Part shown: in pieces, positions 15,976 to 22,430 of the stretch
Numbering within the stretch: position 1 is the stretch's first letter
Layout of the letters: each line of letters begins with the position of its first letter
IMG/VR virus record: IMGVR_UViG_3300009788_000305
Span: 1 to 23,463 of that record
Origin: a virus
Reading direction: 5' to 3' (one strand)
Length of the DNA: 23,463 nucleotides
Position numbers and translations under genes: made by a program
Notes under the pieces: model-generated
The model's database searches: none
The model's input: the letters and a program-made list of their open reading frames with translations, nothing else
What the model was told of the DNA's origin: nothing

Positions 15976-16082
15976 ATTCTTATTTAATTGTCCCCCATAA
16001 TGTCCAGCTTATTTTCAGCTAAACTATTGTTTTTAAGTTGCTTTCTTATTTAAGCGTGTCTTTTTGTCCGTCATTTTGTCCC
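15976..16082. other. untranslated gap before terL
   Basis: A 107-nt stretch with no convincing gene. Two tiny frames exist on the minus strand, a 17-codon one starting MRDKMTDKK and a 4-codon one. It contains the TGTCC-based repeats described separately and no clear -35/-10 pair. Confidence 0.5.
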
Positions 16083-16088
16083 TCATTT
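15989..16088. repeat. iteron-like 12-bp repeats (consensus TGTCCNNCATWW)
   Basis: Units tgtcccccataa (15989-16000), tgtccagcttat (16001-16012), tgtccgtcattt (16065-16076) and tgtccctcattt (16077-16088) form two pairs, each with exact 12-bp spacing, 76 bp apart. The second pair is identical at 11 of 12 positions. They may be a protein-binding array, for example for a terminase small subunit or regulator. The second agrees with the consensus only in its TGTCC core. Confidence 0.5.
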
Positions 16089-16232
16089 CCAGAACTCCCA
16101 CCACTTCTTAATGCTTGGTTGAATAATATACATTCTTGAAAGACTTGGATTGCCTAACATCCTGTTAACTCTACGAATACGAGCCCTCTTATTTCTTATT
16201 CTGTGCTTGGCAGTTCCCATTTTATTCGTCAT
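16083..16232 (-). CDS. small basic protein (49 residues)
   Basis: A frame starting MTNKMGTAKHRIRNKRARIR and ending in IKKWWEFWK. It is very basic in the first 25 residues, like a nucleic acid-binding tail, and ends with a Trp-rich segment. Its ATG overlaps the stop of the DUF5681-type gene by 4 nt (ATGA), the same coupling seen elsewhere in this operon, and it fills an otherwise empty gap. No family is recognised. It might be a helper of the terminase, but this rests on location alone. Confidence 0.55.
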   Translation of the reverse strand: MTNKMGTAKHRIRNKRARIRRVNRMLGNPSLSRMYIIQPSIKKWWEFWK

Positions 16233-16576
16233 TTCGGTTCAATAATAGTCCGTTCGATTCGTGTTACTGTCAATTCCCCATCCAGCTTGACCTCTTTAGG
16301 CATCGGGGATTCCGTCTGATCAAATATCAGCTTGATAGCATGGTGGTCACTCTTTAACGCCATGTTTTTCAATAAGGTGGCAATCAGTTCCGCGTGGTCG
16401 TTATCTTCCAGATGAACACCTTTAGCCGCCAACTCCTGTATTAAATTGGGTGATATCTTCTGGTCAAGGATACGCATTAATCGGGCTCTCAACCCTGTCT
16501 TGGCTCCCTTTGGCCTGCCATTAGGGTTGCCCGATTGTCCTGGCTTAAAATGCGTTAAATTCTGTTCGTTACTCAC
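16229..16576 (-). CDS. DUF5681-type protein, terminase small subunit candidate
   Basis: A 115-residue protein with FKPGQSGNPNGRPKGAKTG at residues 10-28, the signature of DUF5681 proteins, which often lie next to phage terminase genes. The rest is mostly helical (LRARLMRILDQKI, DHAELIATLLKNMALKSDHH) and ends in a beta-like basic tail TVTRIERTIIEPK. The start is GTG at 16576 with GAGGG just upstream. Position directly before terL (apart from the 49-residue gene) is where P22-like phages have gene 3, which recognises pac. Small terminase function is therefore likely but not proven. Confidence 0.7.
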   Translation of the reverse strand: MSNEQNLTHFKPGQSGNPNGRPKGAKTGLRARLMRILDQKISPNLIQELAAKGVHLEDNDHAELIATLLKNMALKSDHHAIKLIFDQTESPMPKEVKLDGELTVTRIERTIIEPK

Positions 16577-16591
16577 TGTTCCCTCACTGTT

Positions 16592-16837
16592 CTATTTAAC
16601 ATCCAATCCAAGGCGTTTGCGTTCCAGATCACGGTAAAAACTTTCGCTTTTAGCCTTTTCCTCGGCTTCTTTTTGTTCCAGGTAATTGCGCAGTTTCTTT
16701 GTTTCACGTTCCACACAGACCGCATAATCTGCTGAATCAGTGCCGAATCCATACGTTTCACATTGCTTCTGGAATTTTGTCTGACCAGCACAACCAACAA
16801 CCACTAAAGAAATAACTATTAAAATCATTGTTTTCAT
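16592..16837 (-). CDS. small phage-encoded lipoprotein
   Basis: An 81-residue protein with a short lipoprotein signal: MKTMILIVISLVVVGC, lipobox VVGC with Cys16 as the lipidated residue. After cleavage comes a motif common in small bacterial lipoproteins, CETYGFGTDSADYAVCVERE ('C..yGF..gt..fa.Cv..E'), with two further Cys that may form a disulfide, then a charged helix (LRNYLEQKEAEEKAKSES). The ATG overlaps the methyltransferase stop by 4 nt (ATGA). It is not proline-rich, so it is not an obvious Rz1-type outer spanin. Other possibilities are superinfection exclusion or a host-derived passenger gene. Export is well supported; function is unknown. Confidence 0.8.
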   Translation of the reverse strand: MKTMILIVISLVVVGCAGQTKFQKQCETYGFGTDSADYAVCVERETKKLRNYLEQKEAEEKAKSESFYRDLERKRLGLDVK

Positions 16838-17955
16838 TTAACCAATTCTCCTTGCTCAATCAATTCAGCCTTCTTGCCGGTGAACTCTTCCCACCGTGTC
16901 ACAATAACGTCACAATATGCCGGGTCAATCTCCATCATGAAGCATTGGCGGTCCAGCTTTTCACAGGCTATGAGCGTGGAACCGGAACCGCCGAACAGGT
17001 CAGCAATGTTCTTACCCAAATATCCTAAAGCCCATTCGACAACGGCTATTGGTTTCTGGGTTGGGTGATATCTCTTTTCCTGTGACCAGGGCTGATGGTG
17101 GATAATCCTGCAATTTTTACCTAAATTTGTCCATGCCAGTTCAAATTCAGAGAAAGACCGTCCCTCGTTCTTCTTATCCCAACACAACCAATCGTTTGTA
17201 GGGGTTAACCGGTCAGTAAAATAATTCCCTCCCCAGATTATTTGCTTATCAAATAGATGGAGAACATGGAAAAATTCAGGTATTTCTTCATCCCAGTTCT
17301 TTTCCTTTGCCTTTCTTTCCGGTTGTCCCATTACCATTCCCGTTACATCAATTCCGTAAGGTGGGTCAGTGTGCAAATCAGCGTTTTGCCCATCCATCAG
17401 AATCCCCACAGTGATTTCATTGGTCGAATCCCCACACATCAGCCGATGTTCGCCTAACCGATACAAGTCCCCGGCCTTTGTTATCGGGTCAACGGGGGGC
17501 TCGGGTGCTTCGTCTTCCCCTTCTTTATATCCCATATCCGAAGGCAGGTCAATCAATTCATCCAGTTCCAGGGGCATGAATAGTCCTTCCAATAATTCAG
17601 GCATTTCTATCTGGATATCCTTCAGCACATCAGCATCCCATTCCGCCAGTTCAGCAGTGCGGTTATCCCCCACAGAAAGCTCAATCTTCTGTTCGGGTGT
17701 CAGCCCTTTGCGCTGGACCGCGACTATTTCATTTCCATCTGTTTCGACCACCCGCACCTTTTCAATCCCGCACTCGGCCAAGGCTTCCACGGTGCCGTTG
17801 CCGGCCAATATATTACCGTCCTCATCGATAACAATTGACCGGCCGACCCCTACCCTCCCAATGACCTTGGAAATCATGCCGATATTCCTGGGATTATGCT
17901 TCCTGGCGTTCTTCTGGTCAGGCTTTAAATCAGCTAATGTTTTGATTTCGTTCAT
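16834..17955 (-). CDS. ParB-nuclease-like domain fused to beta-class DNA methyltransferase
   Basis: A 373-residue protein. Residues 5-100 are a ParB/sulfiredoxin-like domain: KPDQKNARKHNPRN, then GRSIVIDEDGNILAGNGTVE and ELSVGDNRTAELAEWD. Residues about 165-365 are an amino-methyltransferase: YRLGEHRLMCGDST, catalytic motif IV DPPYG (197-201), then HPTQKPIAVVEW (297-308), motif I IADLFGGSGST (317-327) and CFMMEIDPAYCDVIVTRW. Motif IV before motif I is the beta-class order, and DPPY suggests N6-adenine methylation, though N4-cytosine is possible. Phages use such solitary enzymes to escape host restriction. No cognate restriction gene is nearby. The ATG overlaps the previous stop (TAATG). Confidence 0.88.
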   Translation of the reverse strand: MNEIKTLADLKPDQKNARKHNPRNIGMISKVIGRVGVGRSIVIDEDGNILAGNGTVEALAECGIEKVRVVETDGNEIVAVQRKGLTPEQKIELSVGDNRTAELAEWDADVLKDIQIEMPELLEGLFMPLELDELIDLPSDMGYKEGEDEAPEPPVDPITKAGDLYRLGEHRLMCGDSTNEITVGILMDGQNADLHTDPPYGIDVTGMVMGQPERKAKEKNWDEEIPEFFHVLHLFDKQIIWGGNYFTDRLTPTNDWLCWDKKNEGRSFSEFELAWTNLGKNCRIIHHQPWSQEKRYHPTQKPIAVVEWALGYLGKNIADLFGGSGSTLIACEKLDRQCFMMEIDPAYCDVIVTRWEEFTGKKAELIEQGELVK

Positions 17956-18509
17956 TATCCTAAGTGTGAAAAAATTCCTGTTGTCTGACTTATTGTGAAT
18001 GCCTCAACCGTTTCGAACCATTCATTGCCGCCCGGATCGGTGGCTGTTATCACCTGATCACCGTTATAAGGCGCGGCGCCGGCCGTAAATCCTGAAATCG
18101 TCACCGTCTGCCCAACACTTACAATGGTTCCCGCAAAGTTGAACCGGGCCACCGTGTTATCTGTGACCGAATCAATGGACGTGGAAATAGTGGTAAATAT
18201 GGTCTGCGTAACCTCAAATCGGATTGAACCCCCTTTTACCTGTCGGGCTTCTCCTGTTGTCGCATTATTGAGATTGGCAAAAACATGCCAAAGTCCCACA
18301 TCCAATTGCGCTGTGTCAGCTGAAGTCAATAACCCGGCCCACTGGAAAAGGTTGTCCGGATCCACAGCCAGTTGCCGAACAATGGTCGCATCGTCATTAA
18401 TATGTTGTTTCACATAAATGGTGCATGTCCACCCATCAATGGATTTACCATCACGGTCAAAAGTGACCGGCAAACTACCGCCCTGCGCTATTTGAGTTGG
18501 TTTAGCCAT
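17955..18509 (-). CDS. beta-rich structural protein with a shared YNG module
   Basis: A 184-residue protein. Residues 1-100 are a beta-domain found in phage proteins (MAKPTQIAQGGSLPVTFDRD; a later GLWHVFANLNNATTGEARQV; GSIRFEVTQ). Residues about 110-180 carry a second module: SIDSVTDNTVARFNFAG, then GQTVTISGFT, PYNGDQVITAT and EWFETVEAF. The same module occurs twice in the 631-residue fibre-like protein upstream. It is similar to the small repeats often labelled 'FCCH-like' in phage annotations. The start overlaps the upstream 62-residue gene by 22 nt. An appendage or virion role is inferred from the shared module. Confidence 0.68.
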   Translation of the reverse strand: MAKPTQIAQGGSLPVTFDRDGKSIDGWTCTIYVKQHINDDATIVRQLAVDPDNLFQWAGLLTSADTAQLDVGLWHVFANLNNATTGEARQVKGGSIRFEVTQTIFTTISTSIDSVTDNTVARFNFAGTIVSVGQTVTISGFTAGAAPYNGDQVITATDPGGNEWFETVEAFTISQTTGIFSHLG

Positions 18510-18676
18510 TTTTCATTCTCTTCATTTTCCAGATATTTTCTTATAGATTCGCGACTTGTAACCCCAAACCGTTTGTCACAATCCACACATTGACCCCATA
18601 CTTCTTTTTCATTGCTTGCAGGTGTACCGAGACACCATCCAAATAAACATTTAATTTTCTTAAATAAATTACCCAC
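18488..18676 (-). CDS. small Cys-rich protein (CxxC), GTG start
   Basis: A 62-residue protein: after the start it reads GNLFKKIKCLFGWCLGTPAS, then QCVDCDKRFGVTSRESIRKY and LENEENEKWLNQLK. The CVDC pair plus upstream Cys residues suggest a small zinc-binding or membrane-associated protein like other short phage CxxC proteins. The GTG at 18676 is chosen because it overlaps the stop of the upstream gene (GTGGGTAA) and follows a GGGGG stretch. A TTG at 18769 would give 93 residues, but the added part is an out-of-frame reading of the neighbour's glycine-rich tail. Confidence 0.6.
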   Translation of the reverse strand: MGNLFKKIKCLFGWCLGTPASNEKEVWGQCVDCDKRFGVTSRESIRKYLENEENEKWLNQLK

Positions 18677-18902
18677 AAGAACCCCCACTTCCACCGCTTC
18701 GTTTAGTCCTGCCGGTTCCCCGAATATTCCCCACGCCACCGCCAGAAGAAATCCTGGAAACGGTGCCAATTCCCTGAGTCAAGGGCATCGATGCCTTTCC
18801 CTGGACCGGGGAAATCTCACCACTCGCCGGGTTGCTACCCTCCACCGTGATATTCAAATCCCCGAATCCCCAATGGATTACTTCTAATTGCAGGCCAATC
18901 AT
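18669..18902 (-). CDS. small Gly/Ser-rich protein, unknown function
   Basis: A 77-residue protein starting MIGLQLEVIHWGFGDLNITV, with a middle segment GEISPVQGKASMPLTQGIG and a glycine/serine/arginine-rich end (SGGGVGNIRGTGRTKRSG). Its ATG directly follows the upstream stop (TAA-ATG). No family is recognised. The Gly-rich tail could be a flexible arm. It lies in an appendage block, so a minor virion protein is possible. Confidence 0.55.
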   Translation of the reverse strand: MIGLQLEVIHWGFGDLNITVEGSNPASGEISPVQGKASMPLTQGIGTVSRISSGGGVGNIRGTGRTKRSGGSGGSCG

Positions 18903-19094
18903 TTAAACTGCGACTCCATTTTCTTTTTCATGGAAAATCCCATCTGCAAATTCTAAATCCGCCTTTAGAAGTCCTATAAAATAGATGGCTTCATCAGGTG
19001 TTATTTTGGCCCAATTAGGACAGAAATTCACAGACTTGCATCTTTCATTTATCGGACCTTCATTATCAAAATTAATTTCTATTTTTAATTTCAT
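18903..19094 (-). CDS. small protein, unknown function
   Basis: A 63-residue protein: MKLKIEINFDNEGPINERCK, then SVNFCPNWAKITPDEAIYFI and GLLKADLEFADGIFHEKEN. It looks like a beta-strand start followed by a helix. It has a strong ribosome site (TAGGAG overlapping the previous stop, about 6 nt before the ATG). No family is recognised. It is followed without a gap by the 77-residue gene, so the two are probably coupled. Confidence 0.65.
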   Translation of the reverse strand: MKLKIEINFDNEGPINERCKSVNFCPNWAKITPDEAIYFIGLLKADLEFADGIFHEKENGVAV

Positions 19095-19102
19095 AAAATC
19101 TC

Positions 19103-19564
19103 CTAAATATGCTCCGTAGTTCGTATTGTGTCATTCAAACTCAATCTGCTACCCGATACGTCTTTATCCCGTATGATGGTAGCCGTTCCTTTTTTCCGGG
19201 TGATGGACCGGGTTTTCGTCACCTCAAAATCACCGTCCAGAAGATCCAACACCGTTTGAGTGGTTCCCTCCTCAACATCGATAAAAACCATGATGTCACC
19301 CCATTGATCGCCGAGAACATCTTTACCGATGACCACTATCTTATCCCCTAACATTTCAATCGCACTTAAACTTACCTTCACCACATTTGACAAAGCAGGA
19401 GTCACAACAGGCAACGTGGTCAAATTGGCGAATGCTCCACCATCTATGCTCACCTTAAAATCCGTTGCCCCTATTGTCGGATTGTTGATAAAAAATACAG
19501 GGTCAAATATATCTGTCAGAGATATAAAAAACTCGTATGCCACTCCTTTTTGTGGTTGAGGCAT
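19103..19564 (-). CDS. phage structural protein of unknown role (153 residues)
   Basis: The protein starts MPQPQKGVAYEFFISLTDIF and continues PTIGATDFKVSIDGGAFANL, TTLPVVTPALSNVVKVSLSA, IEMLGDKIVVIGKDVLGDQW, GDIMVFIDVEEGT. This 'xxPTIaagDfKvS.DgGaf.Nl.tlP.v.Pa' pattern is one I have seen in many phages and prophages, usually near fibre or head genes. It is beta-rich, with a basic C-terminal segment (SITRKKGTATIIRDKD). It is probably an appendage or baseplate-type component. The exact function is unknown. Confidence 0.65.
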   Translation of the reverse strand: MPQPQKGVAYEFFISLTDIFDPVFFINNPTIGATDFKVSIDGGAFANLTTLPVVTPALSNVVKVSLSAIEMLGDKIVVIGKDVLGDQWGDIMVFIDVEEGTTQTVLDLLDGDFEVTKTRSITRKKGTATIIRDKDVSGSRLSLNDTIRTTEHI

Positions 19565-19593
19565 TGGCTATACATCTTCTCTGTTAAATTTTA

Positions 19594-20364
19594 TTAACTT
19601 ACTCGTTGAATGTGAAGATTTGTCTGATATACCTTGACCACATCAGACGGTGTATCCGAAACAATATGTATATCTAAATAGTCGTTGGGGGATAAAATTA
19701 TAAAACCAGCAATCACAAGCGGTCGCAGTTCTGAGCTATCACCGGCTCCCGAATCCTTCAAGCGCGGATTCAAAATCTCATTTTTCCGAATCGTCATCGT
19801 GGTATCGTTGCCACCAGCGTTTGTGAAGTTTGTATTACAGTGAACTAAATAATGACCCCCCGCTTCTGCACCAGCTACAAGTCGATCACCATTAGCATGA
19901 TTTAGGAATGTAATAATGTTATGGACATCCATAAACCCTTCGTTTGCTGTAATCCAAGACTTATTGGTTGTGTCCATTGCATCACCTGAATTGTTATCCT
20001 GCCACATCTCACCAAAGGCAACCTTAGTTATGACCCCAGGCCCCCCTACACTCAACCAGTCAATGCCGGACCAATACTCAGCTCTATGCGAATTGATATT
20101 TAATATGGGTGTTCCCTGAGTAATTCCAGTGAGCGCGTTCCTTTGGATAGTTGTCAATCGCGGAAAAGGTCTTTCATCCCCCGCCAATAATTTTTGCCTG
20201 AGATCCAGGTAGGCATCCCATTTTGACATTCTCCAGGCACTGACCGTTGTGACCGTTCCAATAACTGCCGTTGCCACATACCCATCTCCTACCGCTAGAT
20301 CGGTTAATGAAGCAGGAGAAAATCTATTGGTGATATCATCCTTCCAAAGATCATGATTGCTCAT
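19594..20364 (-). CDS. fibre-type virion protein with C1q-like C-terminal domain
   Basis: A 256-residue protein. Residues about 70-115 hold a common fibre segment: FPRLTTIQRNALTGITQGTP, then ILNINSHRAEYWSGIDW ('t.~~R.al.~..~G~~i~n~~t~~~~~~~g~~W'). The C-terminal about 130 residues look like a C1q/TNF-like jelly roll: GGHYLVHCNTNFTNAGGND, TTMTIRKNEI, IILSPNDYLDIHIVSD, KVYQTNLHIQRVS. Such trimeric domains occur at fibre tips and capsid fibres and bind receptors. The ATG lies within the end of the 52-residue gene (14-nt overlap). The fold call rests on pattern recognition. Confidence 0.65.
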   Translation of the reverse strand: MSNHDLWKDDITNRFSPASLTDLAVGDGYVATAVIGTVTTVSAWRMSKWDAYLDLRQKLLAGDERPFPRLTTIQRNALTGITQGTPILNINSHRAEYWSGIDWLSVGGPGVITKVAFGEMWQDNNSGDAMDTTNKSWITANEGFMDVHNIITFLNHANGDRLVAGAEAGGHYLVHCNTNFTNAGGNDTTMTIRKNEILNPRLKDSGAGDSSELRPLVIAGFIILSPNDYLDIHIVSDTPSDVVKVYQTNLHIQRVS

Positions 20365-20509
20365 CTTTTTTCTTTTCCTCTTCCTTTGGTATTATTTCCT
20401 TCAAAGTCTTTCTTGCATCCAAAACCTTTTGCTGGGCTTCTTCCCCTAAATTAATCATGGTACTCATGCAAACATCACTCATAAATTTTAACGCTTCTAC
20501 TGGTTTCAT
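20351..20509 (-). CDS. small helical protein (52 residues)
   Basis: A frame starting MKPVEALKFMSDVCMSTMIN, then LGEEAQQKVLDARKTLKEII and a charged end PKEEEKKKDEQS. It is probably one or two amphipathic helices. AGAGG lies just upstream of the ATG. It fills the gap between the 631- and 256-residue genes and overlaps the latter by 14 nt, typical of coupled phage genes. No family is recognised; it could be a small chaperone for the fibre proteins, but there is no direct evidence. Confidence 0.65.
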   Translation of the reverse strand: MKPVEALKFMSDVCMSTMINLGEEAQQKVLDARKTLKEIIPKEEEKKKDEQS

Positions 20510-20528
20510 GTTGGCCTCTAGTTAAAAG

Positions 20529-22424
20529 TTAAAATACTCCGAATATTGTATCGGTCACTGTTAAATCATTGGTCGTCGATTCTCCTGCCACCATTAACTG
20601 AATGGTATCTCCTGGGCTTAACTGTGCTGAAAATAAAAGCGGGACAACAATCTTCGTGGTCTTTACTTCCATCGGAATATAATTGGCTTCAGCCGATGTT
20701 AAAAAACCTGTTCCAGTGGCAATAAAATCTATACCTTTAATCTCAAAGGATGTAGCATCCGAAAAAGTAACCAGCCCAGTTTTGTTATAACTCCGATTGC
20801 CAGCCGTAAATCCGGTTATGGTGGTAAAAGAACCCACTGGAGGTTCTGGCCCTCCATGATCAAATCTTGCCGTCCCATTAGGACCGGATACGCTGTTAAT
20901 GGCTATCGCACCAATAGCGTTAAAAAGAGGAATGCCCCCGTTAAAAGACATTGCAATTCTATAGTTTTCTGTGCTTCCACTTTTCATTGCAGCAAACGAA
21001 CCTGTCAAAAATCCTGCAAACGGTGTTACTCCGGTGTATGTAAAAATTCCAAAGGTAGGCACTGTTAAGGAGAACCTTTCAGTTACAACGCTTTGAGATA
21101 ATCCATTAAAATCCACCGAAACATAAGCATTTGCAAGCGTGATAGTTGTTGGCGTTGAATTATTATTTACCGCACCCAGAGCAATCTTTTTGCTGCTTTT
21201 TGCTGCACCGTTTTGTTGGACACTCAGAAATTTATCTCTTTCATTAAGCCCACCAGTGACGAAGTTACCGAAATCAAAATTAACGAATGTAGAATTAATG
21301 TTAAAACTAACATTCGGGTCGATCGCTGTGATTGCCTTGGCCGTATCGTGAAATGAAGTGTTTATGATTCCCACTACCTCACCCACAGTAAGCCCTGATG
21401 TGTCTCCTGTATTGCAAGTGAGAGAAGTTGTGGTGCCGGTGCCAACGCTCTCATCGATAACAAATGCAACGAAATTAAAAGTGTTGATTGGTGTTATTCG
21501 ATAAAGTGTGGGACTGACAACAGTAATAATGAACGTGCCATTATATGTAGCGGTAACAAATAGGGTATGGACAATTTCTTGACCGGTATCGTAGTTATGG
21601 TTCCCAAGAACCTCAAATTCTGCCACACCCCCGCTATCACCTACGCTATCTACTGCTTCAGTGATCGCATTATCGAAAAATCCAGTAATGACACCCGTAA
21701 AACTGACATCATCAAAAAATTGTTCTGGTGTGCCTTCGTATGTGTTGTCGGCGATGGAACCTGGTATAGACAAATCCCGCCTTATGTCAAACACCTTGCC
21801 AGCAGGGTCTGGTGTGAGCAAAGATGTAGTGACGTTGATTAACGTATTTGGAAAATCATTTTTAAAAATAGCTCCGGTTGCAGCAGCCTTTTGTGTAAGT
21901 GTGGAACCAGATATACTCACTTCATTGGTTCGTGTAGTCACACCGTTTTCAAAATCAAGAATCACAGTGCCGCCCAACATATTAAAAGACGTGAATCCTT
22001 GAGCAATACCAATAGTCGTAAATCCAAGCGCAAAACAATCCTGGATGGAAACTGGGCCAGTGAAGCCGCCAGTAAGATCAAATAGTAGTGCTGATCCAAA
22101 AAATTTTAAGAACGCCATGTTAGTCAGAACCAACCCATCTATTGCAGTGGTTGATGAACCACCTGTAAATAACGTGCCAAATCCATTGTAAATAATACTA
22201 TTTGAGAAAGGATGCACCGCTTCCATAACTACTGCACCACCAGGAGGGATGAAAAAACGAAGGCTTGTGGAAAGCGGTGCTTTAATTTGGTACTGGGTGG
22301 CAGTGACCAATGTAATAACGTCACCAGATGGAGCCGGGAAGTCAGTCATGGCAAATATTTCCACGATATTGGTGGCCTGTCTGCTTGGAATGCGCGTGGA
22401 TAAATTTGTATTGATATCACTCAT
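20529..22424 (-). CDS. fibre/appendage protein with two YNG beta-modules
   Basis: A 631-residue protein. Residues about 20-220 look like a parallel beta-helix of the tailspike type (VEIFAMTDFPAPSGDVITLV, LRFFIPPGGAVVMEA, ISGSTLTQKAAATGAIFKN). Residues 256-330 and 507-578 carry two copies of a small beta-module: AVDSVGDSGGVAEFEVLG...ATYNGTFIITV, and AINSVSGPNGTARFDHGG...YNKTGLVTFSDATSFE. A third copy is in the 184-residue protein at 17955. The C-terminus (FSAQLSPGDTIQLMVAGEST) resembles fibre-tip strands. It follows the propeller gene by 6 nt, with GGTGA as ribosome site. It is probably a receptor-binding or appendage component; no enzymatic residues are recognised. Confidence 0.65.
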   Translation of the reverse strand: MSDINTNLSTRIPSRQATNIVEIFAMTDFPAPSGDVITLVTATQYQIKAPLSTSLRFFIPPGGAVVMEAVHPFSNSIIYNGFGTLFTGGSSTTAIDGLVLTNMAFLKFFGSALLFDLTGGFTGPVSIQDCFALGFTTIGIAQGFTSFNMLGGTVILDFENGVTTRTNEVSISGSTLTQKAAATGAIFKNDFPNTLINVTTSLLTPDPAGKVFDIRRDLSIPGSIADNTYEGTPEQFFDDVSFTGVITGFFDNAITEAVDSVGDSGGVAEFEVLGNHNYDTGQEIVHTLFVTATYNGTFIITVVSPTLYRITPINTFNFVAFVIDESVGTGTTTSLTCNTGDTSGLTVGEVVGIINTSFHDTAKAITAIDPNVSFNINSTFVNFDFGNFVTGGLNERDKFLSVQQNGAAKSSKKIALGAVNNNSTPTTITLANAYVSVDFNGLSQSVVTERFSLTVPTFGIFTYTGVTPFAGFLTGSFAAMKSGSTENYRIAMSFNGGIPLFNAIGAIAINSVSGPNGTARFDHGGPEPPVGSFTTITGFTAGNRSYNKTGLVTFSDATSFEIKGIDFIATGTGFLTSAEANYIPMEVKTTKIVVPLLFSAQLSPGDTIQLMVAGESTTNDLTVTDTIFGVF

Positions 22425-22430
22425 TTTTCA

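Noticed and set aside
16573-16800. 75-codon basic minus-strand frame inside the lipoprotein gene
   Set aside because: It is an alternative frame of the lipoprotein gene. The lipobox reading with a coupled ATGA start is far more convincing.
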